Origin: JBKJUK01 sp046590705
Lineage (GTDB): Bacteria > Acidobacteriota > Thermoanaerobaculia > Gp7-AA8
NCBI GenBank assembly: GCA_046590705.1
Contig: JBKJUK010000338.1
Location: forward strand, 1-9,717
Reading direction: 5' to 3'
DNA: 9,717 nt
The notes beneath the pieces are model-generated. The model saw only the letters and a list, made by a program, of their open reading frames with translations. It was not told where the DNA came from and ran no database searches. Positions 1 to 6,835 of the stretch are shown piece by piece (within the stretch, counting starts at the first letter, position 1; every line of letters starts with the position of its first letter). Made by a program: the position numbers and the translations under genes.

Positions 1-435
1 GTGCATAGTTCCCCACTGCATTCATCGGCGGTGACCTTGGTGAAGTATGGCGGCGAGGAGCGGAGACTTGTCATGCCTCCGCTCCGATCGATCGAAGGCG
101 AGCTCTCGTCCGTGCCACTCCTGTCCGTCGATCACTACCTGTTGATGCCACGGAATGTCAGGTATGGCCGCAGGTATCCTGTTGAAGTCTGGGAAACGCG
201 AGGTTCGCTGTACCAATGGAGCTCAGGCCGAGCTGAGAAGTGGTCGCTCGCGGACCTCGCTATCCTGGTGACGCGGGTGGGTGTAAGCGAGGATGCTGTT
301 CGTGCGGCGCTCGCAGCTCTGCCCTGGGTCGACCCCGAGAAAGTGGTGATCAATCGGCTTCCCGCAGCCGCGAATGGGGAAGGTGATGACCTCGGCGCTG
401 GATCTCGTCGCCCTGTTGTCGACGGGGTGAAGTAG
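1..435 (+). CDS. Hypothetical protein upstream of lepB (possibly 5'-truncated)
   Basis: I do not recognise this protein. The frame is open from the first base (GTG at 1) to TAG at 433-435. Its true start may lie outside the window, at GTG 1, or at the in-frame ATG at 73. Codon use looks like real coding sequence, with mostly G or C in third positions. The product is soluble-looking: no signal peptide or membrane segment is visible. Residues about 50-80 are rich in Arg, Tyr and Trp (MPRNVRYGRRYPVEVWE, then LYQWSSGRAEKW). A helical stretch follows (about 80-108, SLADLAILVTRVGVSEDAVRAA) that could be a small helical or HTH-like fold, though no known motif is convincing. The C-terminus is Gly/Asp/Arg-rich and probably disordered. 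It ends 46 nt before lepB on the same strand, so co-transcription is likely. The function is unknown. Confidence 0.6.
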   Translation: MHSSPLHSSAVTLVKYGGEERRLVMPPLRSIEGELSSVPLLSVDHYLLMPRNVRYGRRYPVEVWETRGSLYQWSSGRAEKWSLADLAILVTRVGVSEDAVRAALAALPWVDPEKVVINRLPAAANGEGDDLGAGSRRPVVDGVK

Positions 436-481
436 AATCCGGTCCGCAGGCTCAGCAGCAAGGGTCAGCTGATACTCCTGA

Positions 482-1228
482 ATGCCTGAATCCCAGCGGC
501 GAGACCGAACGATCTTTCGCGACTACTACGAAGCTCTGTTGATCGCTGTCATCTTCGTGAACTTCGCGAAGATATTCGTATTCCAGGCGTTCAAGATTCC
601 GACCGGATCGATGATCGACAACCTTCTGGTCGGTGACCATATCATCGTGAATAAGTTCGTCTACGGTCCTGAGCCCACGTCCGTTTTCAGAAGCCTGACC
701 GGGCTGCGTCCGGTCAGTCGCGGCGACGTGGTGGTGTTCAGGTTTCCTCCCGATCCGAAAACGGACTTCGTCAAGAGAGTGGTCGGCCTCCCGGGTGACG
801 TCATTCTCATTCGTGACAAGCAGGTTCTCATCGATGGAAAACCGTTGAAAGAAGATTACAAAATTCACGACGATAGTCGAACCTACCCGCTGCGAGCGGA
901 GCTGCCCGAACCATACCGGTCGAGGGACCAGTTCGGACCGTTTCAAGTTCCGCCCCAGTCCTACTTCGTCATGGGTGATAACCGGGACCGGTCCAACGAT
1001 TCACGTTACTGGGGACCAGTTCCGCGACGATTGATCAAAGGGCGGGCGTTTCTGATCTACTGGTCGTTTCGCGGGAATGACGTCGCGGCAGAAGGCCCGC
1101 CGGCTCAACGGATCCGGCAACTCGCAGGCGTCGTGACACACTTCTTTTCGAATACCCGCTGGGATCGCACCTTCATGATCATAGACAGCAAGTATCATTA
1201 CAGAGATCTTCCCGAGTCGACTCCATGA
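482..1228 (+). CDS. lepB: Signal peptidase I
   Basis: This is the type I leader peptidase, the membrane serine protease that removes signal peptides from proteins exported by Sec or Tat. The 248-aa product has a short cytoplasmic N-terminus, one membrane segment at about residues 18-36, and then the periplasmic catalytic domain. The nucleophile is Ser43 in FKIPTGSM. The general-base lysine is Lys98 in DFVKRVVGLPGD. The conserved late box GDNRDRSNDSRYWGPVP is at 165-181. All the S26 family hallmarks are present, so it should be active. Having only one N-terminal membrane helix is the common compact form, whereas E. coli LepB has two. No strong Shine-Dalgarno precedes the ATG at 482. The ATG was chosen because it gives a normal N-terminus before the membrane helix. 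The stop overlaps the pcnB start (ATGA), which implies translational coupling. Confidence 0.96.
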   Translation: MPESQRRDRTIFRDYYEALLIAVIFVNFAKIFVFQAFKIPTGSMIDNLLVGDHIIVNKFVYGPEPTSVFRSLTGLRPVSRGDVVVFRFPPDPKTDFVKRVVGLPGDVILIRDKQVLIDGKPLKEDYKIHDDSRTYPLRAELPEPYRSRDQFGPFQVPPQSYFVMGDNRDRSNDSRYWGPVPRRLIKGRAFLIYWSFRGNDVAAEGPPAQRIRQLAGVVTHFFSNTRWDRTFMIIDSKYHYRDLPESTP

Positions 1229-2565
1229 GCTTCAATCCCGATCCAGACCTTCAACCGAGCGTTCCTTCGTCGAAACCGACGAAAGGAGGACACCTTCTTT
1301 CCGAGCCGAAGGTAGTCGACCGAGCCGAACACTCGATCTCCCGACGCGAGATCCCGGAAGAAGTGCTGAAGATACTTTATCGGTTGCAGCGGAGTGGTTT
1401 TCACGGCTACCTGTGCGGTGGAAGCGTGCGTGATCTCCTGATGCGGCGCACGCCGAAAGACTTTGACATCGTGACCAGTGCCCATCCTGAAGAGATCCGA
1501 AGGCTGTTCAGGAACAGCAGGATCATCGGCCGTCGCTTCAGGCTCGTGCACGTGCTCTTCCATGACCGAGCGGTGGAGGTGGCCACGTTCCGGAAAGAAC
1601 CGGAGGCGCGCCAGGAAGGCCTCGAACTGCTCGTGACCGATGACAACACCTTCGGGAATGCAGCCGAGGATGCCCGTCGTCGCGACTTCACCATCAACGG
1701 ACTTTTCTACAACATCGCTGATTTCACCGTGATCGATTACGTCGGCGGCCTGGTGGATCTGGACGAACGCCTGGTGCGCGTGATCGGAGACCCGGACGTT
1801 CGCTTCCGAGAAGACCCGGTGCGGATGATGCGTGCAGTCGAATTCGCCTCGCGCCTCGATTTCGAGATTGAAGAGCGTACGTACGACGCGATCATCAGGC
1901 ACCGAAGCGAGATCCTGAAAGCTTCAGCACCCCGAGTCTCGGAAGAAATACTCGAACTGCTTCGACGCGGATGGTCGCTCGATGCCATCGAACTGCTTGT
2001 GGATACCAAGCTGCTCGAACCACTCTTTCCAGAGCTGTACAGGATTGTTTCTACAGGGCGCGCGGACTACTTCTGGAAGATGCTGGAAGTTCTCGATCGA
2101 ACGGTCCAGGCCAGAAAGAAAGTCCCCGACGCCGTCCTCTTCTCGGTCCTGCTGTTGCCGACCGTAATGGATGCCATCGAGCACGAGGAAGAGAGTCGTG
2201 GTGGTGTACGCATGCGGCTTGGCGAGGTGCTTCCTTTCGTCAGGGAGATTGTTCAGCCTATATGCGCCCGCATGTCGTTTCCGGCGGGGGTCCGCCATCA
2301 GATCGAGCAGGCTCTCGAGACTCTCTGGCGTTTACTGGATCCGCCAGCCGACAAGAAGACCATGTGGCGGTTTGTGTTCCGGGAGCCTTTCTCTGATGCT
2401 CTGGCACTTTTCGAACTCTTTGCGCTCTCGTCGGGCCGTTACGTCGAGATCTATCGAGACTGGCGTGCCTTCGCTCATCGCGTGTTGAATTCGGACGAGA
2501 AGGAAACGCCTCCTCCACCTGCGCGCAAGCGTCGTCGTCGCAGACGTCGTCATCCCGTCAGCTGA
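1225..2565 (+). CDS. pcnB: Poly(A) polymerase I, class II nucleotidyltransferase
   Basis: This is a class II polymerase-beta-like nucleotidyltransferase that adds untemplated nucleotides to RNA 3' ends. The head domain shows GGSVRD (65-70), the metal-binding pair DFD (Asp79, Asp81), RRDFTING (152-159) and the GDPDVRFREDPVRMMRA block (188-204). The sequence IIGRRFRLVHV (100-110) matches the motif that separates bacterial poly(A) polymerases from CCA-adding enzymes, which supports PcnB over Cca. A run of eight arginines near the C-terminus (KRRRRRRRRH region, about 434-443) gives a basic tail for RNA binding, as in E. coli PcnB. About 45 poorly conserved residues precede the catalytic core. The start codon overlaps the lepB stop (ATGA). 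No alternative in-frame start lies before the core. The product probably promotes RNA decay by polyadenylation. A dual CCA role cannot be excluded from sequence alone. Confidence 0.9.
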   Translation: MSFNPDPDLQPSVPSSKPTKGGHLLSEPKVVDRAEHSISRREIPEEVLKILYRLQRSGFHGYLCGGSVRDLLMRRTPKDFDIVTSAHPEEIRRLFRNSRIIGRRFRLVHVLFHDRAVEVATFRKEPEARQEGLELLVTDDNTFGNAAEDARRRDFTINGLFYNIADFTVIDYVGGLVDLDERLVRVIGDPDVRFREDPVRMMRAVEFASRLDFEIEERTYDAIIRHRSEILKASAPRVSEEILELLRRGWSLDAIELLVDTKLLEPLFPELYRIVSTGRADYFWKMLEVLDRTVQARKKVPDAVLFSVLLLPTVMDAIEHEEESRGGVRMRLGEVLPFVREIVQPICARMSFPAGVRHQIEQALETLWRLLDPPADKKTMWRFVFREPFSDALALFELFALSSGRYVEIYRDWRAFAHRVLNSDEKETPPPPARKRRRRRRRHPVS

Positions 2566-2574
2566 GTAATCGTG

Positions 2575-3720
2575 ATGGCGTCTCCAATTTACTTTGATCA
2601 TCATTCGACGACGCCATGCGCGCCCGCGGTGATCGAGAAGATGCTGCCTTTCTTCGGAGAGCGTTTCGGGAATCCTTCAGCGATCTCTCATGCTTCAGGG
2701 CGCGACGCCGCCGCTGCAGTCGAAAGCGCTCGACAGTCGATGGCCGAGCTTCTCGACGTATCGCCGTCTGAAATCTTTTTCACATCCAGCGCGACTGAGT
2801 CGAACAACATCGTGCTGCAGCAACTGCAAGCCGAGAGAGAAGGCGTCCACCTGATCACAAGTGCAATCGAGCATAAGTCCGTGCTCGCACCCGCGAAGCA
2901 GATCGCCAGGGCTGGTGTGGAGGTAACGATCCTTTCCGTGGATGCGGAAGGATTCGTGAATCCGGAGGACGTGGCCAGAGGGATCTCCGCGCACACCAGG
3001 CTCGTGAGTATCATGGCCGCCAACGCAGACGTAGGGACGCTGCAGGACGTCGAAGAAATCTCCAAAGTCTGCGCGGCGAAAAATGTACTGTTTCACTCTG
3101 ATATCACACAGGCGATCGGGAAAGTACCGTTGAAAACCAGTAAGGGCGCGGCGGTGAGTTTCTCCCTTTCAGCGCACAAGTTTTACGGGCCGAAAGGCGT
3201 CGGCGCGTTGATCTTCCCTCAGGGCCGGCGTCGTGTGCCGCTCTTCGGCGGTGGCGGCCAGGAGAGAGGAATGAGGTCCGGGACTCTGAATGTTCCCGGC
3301 ATTGTCGGTATGGCCGCTGCACTCGAGGCCAGCTACAGTTCGATGGACGCTGAAATGGCGCGACTCACCGCCTTACGAAATGAGTTGTGGGACGCACTGG
3401 CTGCTGCGATTCCGGATATCACATTCAATGGTCCACGCCGGCAGAGACTTCCCGGGAATCTGAGTGTGAGTTTCAATGGGGTCGACATCGAGGCGCTCAT
3501 GCACACGATGCGTGACTTTTCTTTATCGACAGGCGCGGCTTGCAGTTCAGGGGATAGTGAGCCTTCGTACGTGCTGCTGGCGATGGGCGTGAGCGTGCCG
3601 CGTGCGACGTCTTCTCTTCGCATAGGACTGGGGACTTCCAATACAACAGAAGAAGCGACAAAATTTGTGAAAGACCTGAAACGAAGTCTCGAGCGAGTTC
3701 GCGGGATTTCTGCATTCTGA
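2575..3720 (+). CDS. Cysteine desulfurase, NifS/IscS-like
   Basis: This is a PLP-dependent class V aminotransferase-fold enzyme that converts cysteine to alanine and passes a persulfide sulfur to acceptors (Fe-S clusters, tRNA thiolation, cofactors). Numbered from ATG 2575, the product is 381 aa, close to the usual length. It has the N-terminal substrate region YFDHHSTTP, ATESNN, and EHKSV with the PLP-stacking His100. HSDITQAIGK contributes the PLP-pyridine Asp, and SAHKFYGPKGVGAL contains the Schiff-base Lys202. RGMRSGTLNVPG and the active-site loop LSTGAACSSG, with catalytic Cys323, follow. The short SSG loop resembles the NifS/IscS group rather than SufS. No iscU, iscR, suf or mnmA gene is adjacent, so its sulfur acceptor is unclear. 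A GTG lies immediately before the ATG (2572) and could also start translation. It begins 9 nt after the pcnB stop, so the two are probably co-transcribed. Confidence 0.93.
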   Translation: MASPIYFDHHSTTPCAPAVIEKMLPFFGERFGNPSAISHASGRDAAAAVESARQSMAELLDVSPSEIFFTSSATESNNIVLQQLQAEREGVHLITSAIEHKSVLAPAKQIARAGVEVTILSVDAEGFVNPEDVARGISAHTRLVSIMAANADVGTLQDVEEISKVCAAKNVLFHSDITQAIGKVPLKTSKGAAVSFSLSAHKFYGPKGVGALIFPQGRRRVPLFGGGGQERGMRSGTLNVPGIVGMAAALEASYSSMDAEMARLTALRNELWDALAAAIPDITFNGPRRQRLPGNLSVSFNGVDIEALMHTMRDFSLSTGAACSSGDSEPSYVLLAMGVSVPRATSSLRIGLGTSNTTEEATKFVKDLKRSLERVRGISAF

Positions 3721-3725
3721 AGGGG
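3721..3725 (+). promoter_or_regulatory. Shine-Dalgarno for the receiver-PilZ gene
   Basis: AGGGG lies six nt before the ATG at 3732, directly after the cysteine desulfurase stop. It fixes the start of the receiver-PilZ gene and shows that this gene can be translated independently within the operon. Confidence 0.6.
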
Positions 3726-3731
3726 CGGGCG

Positions 3732-4439
3732 ATGGAAGAGAAGGCGAGAATACTCATGATTCGCGGCGAAGCTGATTCATTCTCGATGAGTGAATCCGTG
3801 CTCGAGAGGAAAGACCGTTCCCTCCTGCTCGCCAGATCAGGTCAGGACGCGCTCGAGCAGCTGAAATCCGGTGACTTCCGGCTGCTGATCTTTCCCTTCA
3901 CAATGCAGGACATGTCCGCTCCGGAACTCTGCCGTCAGGTCAGGTCCGACAGTTTGCTGCAGGGGATCTCACTGCTACACGTTGCGTCCGGCGACCAGAC
4001 TGAAGCCGAACTCTGTATGGCTGCCGGATCCAATGATGTACTGGTCGTCCCCTTCACCCCCGAAACTCTCGATGCCACAGTTCGCAAGTTGACCTCGATT
4101 CCGGTGCGTCGATCGCTACGGACGCTGACACGGATCTCTCTCGATGTCTCCACGAATGGAGAAACCATCACCGGACACAGCCTCAATATCTCGGGGTCAG
4201 GGATGTTGCTGCAGGTCAACAGGATTCTTCCACCTGCCGCCGAGGTGGGGATCGCTTTTTATCTCGGCAGCGACTCCCGCCTGATCGAAGTGAAAGGGCA
4301 TATCATCAGAGCAGAGTTCTCAGGCGGCGTGCCAAAATACGGCGTGCAGTTTCTACCTCTGTCTCCCGAAAATGCGGAAAAAATCAGCAGTTTTGTCGAA
4401 GCTCAGAAGGTGCTTCCTGCGTTGAGGAGTGCAGAGTGA
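3732..4439 (+). CDS. Degenerate receiver domain fused to a PilZ domain
   Basis: This 235-aa two-domain regulator is probably cytoplasmic. Residues 5-120 follow the response-regulator receiver pattern, but the phosphorylation residues are missing. The first-strand acidic pair is replaced (ILMIRGEAD), and the acceptor Asp aligns with Pro55 in LLIFPFTMQDMSAPELCR. The conserved Lys before the PF motif is Val106 (LVVPFTPETL). The domain is therefore expected to act without phosphorylation. Residues about 125-225 form a PilZ domain: RTLTR (Arg130, Arg134) fits the RxxxR arginine motif and NISGSG (152-157) fits [D/N]xSxxG. Binding of cyclic di-GMP is plausible but unproven, because Asn replaces the usual Asp. 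PilZ proteins of this type commonly act on motility, pili or exopolysaccharide. The stop overlaps the GTG of the TPR gene, so the two products are probably made together. Confidence 0.85.
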   Translation: MEEKARILMIRGEADSFSMSESVLERKDRSLLLARSGQDALEQLKSGDFRLLIFPFTMQDMSAPELCRQVRSDSLLQGISLLHVASGDQTEAELCMAAGSNDVLVVPFTPETLDATVRKLTSIPVRRSLRTLTRISLDVSTNGETITGHSLNISGSGMLLQVNRILPPAAEVGIAFYLGSDSRLIEVKGHIIRAEFSGGVPKYGVQFLPLSPENAEKISSFVEAQKVLPALRSAE

Positions 4440-4900
4440 GCGGCGGCCCGGATTCCTCAGTCAAGAAAATTCAGTCCGGAATTCGGGCGGTCGAGCTGCA
4501 GGAGTACCTTCTCGGTCTGACGATTCTCTCGGAGGCCTACGCTGATGGCGCCGAGGGAAAAGATCCTACGGGCCTTTCTTTTTACGGTCTCACGCTCGCG
4601 CTGGTGCAGAGAAAGTTCAAACCGGCCATTGAACTCTGCAAGAAAGCGATCGAATTGCAATTCTACAACCCGAGTCACTACGCGAACATGGGCAGAGTGT
4701 ATCTCGCCGCGGGACACAGGAAGAAGGCACTCGGCAGTGTCGAGGAAGGACTGAAGCTGTTCGAGGATGACCGTCAGTTGCTCCGCGTGAGGGAGGAGAT
4801 TGGCCTGCGAGCCCGTCCGGCCGTTCCGTTTCTCTCTCGCCAGAATCCGATCAATCAGGCCATTGGACGAACTCGTCACGCCAAAAAAACGAAAGTCTGA
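4436..4900 (+). CDS. Small TPR-repeat protein
   Basis: This 154-aa soluble protein carries tetratricopeptide repeats, helix pairs that mediate protein-protein contacts. Two repeats are visible: residues about 46-79 (SFYGLTLALVQRKFKPAIEL) and 80-113 (HYANMGRVYLAAGHRKKAL, with the typical Ala/Gly/Tyr spacing). A less regular repeat may precede them at about 12-45. The tail has a conserved-looking segment ARPAVPFLSRQNPINQAIGR (126-145), followed by a basic end. I recall such tails in acidobacterial TPR proteins. The GTG start overlaps the stop of the receiver-PilZ gene (GTGA), and no other start gives a better N-terminus. That coupling suggests it is an adaptor or partner of the PilZ protein, but this is inference. 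It ends only 3 nt from the convergent glycosyltransferase gene. Confidence 0.82.
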   Translation: MSGGPDSSVKKIQSGIRAVELQEYLLGLTILSEAYADGAEGKDPTGLSFYGLTLALVQRKFKPAIELCKKAIELQFYNPSHYANMGRVYLAAGHRKKALGSVEEGLKLFEDDRQLLRVREEIGLRARPAVPFLSRQNPINQAIGRTRHAKKTKV

Positions 4901-4903
4901 CGG

Positions 4904-5620
4904 CTACTGAACGCCGCCCGCCGAAGGCTTCGACTTCCGGTAGCGTGCGGCGAGAGCAAATGGGTCACGGCCGGCCTTGTACTGCGCAATGATCGACCAG
5001 TTCAAGGTTGTAGTCCGAAGAATGCCAAAGCGAAGAAACCTCCGCCCGGATGTCGTAACTGTCTGCTGCAGTACGACAGTGCGGCCCTTTCTCTTCATCC
5101 GCTCAGCCATCTCGAAATCCTCCATGAGCGGGATCTCGAGGAAACCACCTGTGGCCATGAACTCACGGCGGCTGATGAACTGCCCCTGGTCGCCCCATGG
5201 GCAGCGAGTCAGAGTCGTTCGCAGATTGATCATTTTTTCCACGATGCGCAGCTTGTAGTTCCTTTCGCTGAATCGAATTCGAAATCCGCCGAATAGGGCT
5301 GATTCCAGTGCGTGATGAACCAGTGACACGGAGTCATCGGGAGCGAGGCTGTCGGCGTGCAGGAAGAGAAGATTCTCCGCAGTGGCGGCCTGCGCTCCGA
5401 CGTTCATCTGTTTGGAGCGCATCGGTGCACAGAGTAGAACCCTGGCCCCGGCGGCTTCCGCGCGTTGGACGGTCTGATCGGTACTCCCGCCGTCGCAGAC
5501 GAAGACCTCCACCGCACCGGCGGCGAACGCGGAAGCGACCGATTCGACGATTGCTCGCTCTTCATTGAGCGCCGGAATGATCACTGCGAGCGAAGGCAAC
5601 ATCGGCGCGGATGGTACCAT
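4904..5620 (-). CDS. Family 2 glycosyltransferase, TIGR04283-type (rSAM/selenodomain-associated transferase 2)
   Basis: This 238-aa GT-A fold glycosyltransferase has nucleotide-sugar-binding features. LAVIIPALNEE is at 11-21, VFVCDGGSTDQT at 39-50, and FLHADS supplies the His-Ala-Asp metal motif (88-90). CPWGDQGQFISR (140-151), IPLMEDFEMAERMKRKGR (163-180) and TTSGRRFLRFGILRTTTLNW (189-208) follow. That order (RSKQMN, HADS, GDQG, PLMED, TSGRRF, LRTT.NW) matches the family named TIGR04283. This family is often found beside radical-SAM/selenodomain genes or arsenosugar genes, neither of which is in this window. No membrane segment is evident, and the acceptor sugar or lipid is unknown. The start ATG at 5620 lies inside a 16-bp palindrome; the in-frame ATG at 5602 is an alternative. 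The gene is divergent from mobA, with only 7 nt between start codons, and runs convergently into the TPR gene. Confidence 0.85.
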   Translation of the reverse strand: MVPSAPMLPSLAVIIPALNEERAIVESVASAFAAGAVEVFVCDGGSTDQTVQRAEAAGARVLLCAPMRSKQMNVGAQAATAENLLFLHADSLAPDDSVSLVHHALESALFGGFRIRFSERNYKLRIVEKMINLRTTLTRCPWGDQGQFISRREFMATGGFLEIPLMEDFEMAERMKRKGRTVVLQQTVTTSGRRFLRFGILRTTTLNWSIIAQYKAGRDPFALAARYRKSKPSAGGVQ

Positions 5621-5623
5621 CCG
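5608..5623. repeat. 16-bp perfect palindrome at the divergent starts
   Basis: CGGATGGTACCATCCG reads the same on both strands. It covers the start codon of the minus-strand glycosyltransferase (5618-5620) and ends 4 nt before the probable mobA GTG. A symmetrical ATG at 5611 on the plus strand is out of frame with mobA and soon meets a stop. The site could be a dimeric-regulator operator acting on both genes, or chance. Confidence 0.5.
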
Positions 5624-5627
5624 GCTC

Positions 5628-6203
5628 GTGAATCTTTACCTGCTGGCCGGCGGTTCAGGAACGCGGCTTGGCGGAGTGGACAAAGCCAGTCTGCGGATCG
5701 GGTCCAGCTCCATCGTCGAGTTGATCCTGGATCAGGCCAGGGCCGTGTTCGACGAGATCGTGCTAGTCCGGCGGGCGGCCACTTCGCGAGAGGGTCTGCG
5801 CAGCATAGTCGATAAAAATCACTCGGAGCCTGCACCGATCTTCGGCCTTCGTTCAGCCATGGTCGACAGTGCAGAGGAAAAACTTTTCGTCCTGGCGGCC
5901 GACCTTCCCTTCGTCTCGACAAAGCTACTGGCGCATGTGAGGGATCGCGGACTTTCGAGCAACCTGCCCCTGATCGTGCCGCATCTCCACGGTATTGCCC
6001 AGATGCTCTGCGCCGTTTACTCAGCCTCGCTTCTTCCTCGAGTCGAGCAACGAATTCTCTCGAAGCGCTATGCCTTGAAGGATCTCTGCGCGCCGCAGGA
6101 GACGCTTCTACTCAGCGAGAGTGAGCTTGCTTTCATCGACGAACGCGAGTTCATAAACGTCAACACGCAGGAAGACCTCGACCTTGCCAGGAGAATCATT
6201 TGA
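5628..6203 (+). CDS. mobA: Molybdenum cofactor guanylyltransferase
   Basis: MobA transfers GMP from GTP to molybdopterin cofactor, giving the guanine dinucleotide form used by many molybdoenzymes. From GTG 5628 the product is 191 aa, close to E. coli MobA (194). It starts directly with the nucleotide-binding loop LYLLAGGSGTRLGGVDKASL, then PIFGLRSAM, then LAADLPFVS with the metal-binding Asp. GIAQMLCAVYS and the family's usual ending FINVNTQEDLD follow. The GGSGTRLGG loop is closer to the general sugar-nucleotidyltransferase consensus than the usual AGGxSxRMG, but the later motifs are typical of MobA. Upstream in-frame starts exist (ATG 5577, TTG 5565) but would overlap the divergent glycosyltransferase and add non-family residues. 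No strong Shine-Dalgarno marks any of the three. Its stop overlaps the moaC start. Confidence 0.9.
   Translation: MNLYLLAGGSGTRLGGVDKASLRIGSSSIVELILDQARAVFDEIVLVRRAATSREGLRSIVDKNHSEPAPIFGLRSAMVDSAEEKLFVLAADLPFVSTKLLAHVRDRGLSSNLPLIVPHLHGIAQMLCAVYSASLLPRVEQRILSKRYALKDLCAPQETLLLSESELAFIDEREFINVNTQEDLDLARRII
6189..6194 (+). promoter_or_regulatory. Shine-Dalgarno for moaC (decides a TTG start)
   Basis: AGGAGA lies inside the last mobA codons, five nt before TTG 6200. It supports this TTG as the moaC start although the gene has no ATG at that position. Confidence 0.7.
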
Positions 6204-6682
6204 ACGATGCTTTTTCTCACCTCGACAATGAAGGCAGCGTAAGGATGGTCGATGTCGGGTCGAAGGAAGTCACCCAGCGCGAGGCAGTCGCTACCGCCAC
6301 GGTGGTCCTCGAACCGGCGACGATGGCTCTGCTCCGGCAGAATGCACTTCCAAAGGGCGATGTGCTGGTAACAGCCCGGATCGCGGGCCTACTGGCGGCC
6401 AAGCAGACCTCCGCGCTCATTCCCTTGACGCATCCGCTTCAGCTGAACTTCGTCGAAGTGAACTTCGACACTTCAGACGACCGACGACTTCGTATCACGG
6501 CGACGGTGCGCTGCCACGGTCGGACGGGTGTCGAAATCGAGGCCATGACTGCCGCCAGTATCGCTGCTCTGACTATCTACGACATGTGTAAAAGCGTCGA
6601 GAAAGGGATCACCATCGAGGCCATTCAACTGGAACGAAAGAGCGGTGGAAAGAGCGGCACGTTCAACCGCATCGATCCTTAG
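6200..6682 (+). CDS. moaC: Cyclic pyranopterin monophosphate synthase
   Basis: MoaC acts with MoaA in the first step of molybdenum cofactor synthesis, converting the MoaA product into cyclic pyranopterin monophosphate. The 160-aa product is almost full family length (E. coli, 161 aa). Visible family blocks are MVDVGSKEVTQREAVA (16-31), GDVLVTARIAGLLAAKQT (53-70), LIPLTHPL with His78, and GRTGVEIEAMTAASIAALT (107-125). IYDMCKSVEKG contains the catalytic Asp128 and Lys131, and KSGGKSG forms the C-terminal loop. All expected active-site residues are present. Translation starts at TTG 6200, overlapping the mobA TGA (TTGA) and preceded by AGGAGA. Coupling with mobA makes sense as a two-gene molybdenum cofactor operon. 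The other steps (moaA, moaD/E, moeA, mogA) are not in this window. An intrinsic terminator follows about 90 nt downstream. Confidence 0.96.
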   Translation: MNDAFSHLDNEGSVRMVDVGSKEVTQREAVATATVVLEPATMALLRQNALPKGDVLVTARIAGLLAAKQTSALIPLTHPLQLNFVEVNFDTSDDRRLRITATVRCHGRTGVEIEAMTAASIAALTIYDMCKSVEKGITIEAIQLERKSGGKSGTFNRIDP

Positions 6683-6774
6683 TACTCCGTTGACCATTGC
6701 CTGACGATTGGCTGCAGTCTCGCGGGGTGCGCGCCTCCAGGGTCTCAACCGACGGCTGACAGGCAATTTGTGGC

Positions 6775-6795
6775 CGGAGTTTTCAACTCCGTTTT
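6775..6795 (+). terminator. Intrinsic terminator after mobA-moaC
   Basis: CGGAGTT (6775-6781) and AACTCCG (6785-6791) form a perfect 7-bp stem with a TTC loop, followed directly by TTTT. It lies 92 nt after the moaC stop and works in the plus direction. The minus strand has no T-run here. Confidence 0.75.
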
Positions 6796-6835
6796 GCCGC
6801 ACTGAGAAAGTGACTGCACATCACCGTTCGGACGC

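Noticed and set aside
452..946. 164-codon minus-strand open frame opposite lepB
   Set aside because: It is a mirror of the conserved lepB catalytic region, with no family motifs of its own.
1198..1902. 234-codon open frame on the minus strand, opposite lepB/pcnB
   Set aside because: It lies almost wholly antisense to the motif-bearing pcnB core. Its translation (His-, Glu- and Arg-rich with no recognisable family) is what a mirror frame of GC-biased codons gives.
1225..2565. CCA-adding enzyme as the name for pcnB
   Set aside because: The IIGRRFRLVHV motif and the Arg-rich tail favour poly(A) polymerase, though dual activity cannot be excluded by reading alone.
2575..3720. DndA/phosphorothioation or sufS identity for the desulfurase
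   Set aside because: No dnd or suf genes are nearby, and the active-site loop is the generic NifS/IscS type. No specific symbol is justified.
5565..5627. Longer mobA start (TTG 5565 or ATG 5577)
   Set aside because: It overlaps the glycosyltransferase start, has no good Shine-Dalgarno, and adds residues before a nucleotide-binding loop that normally sits at the very N-terminus.
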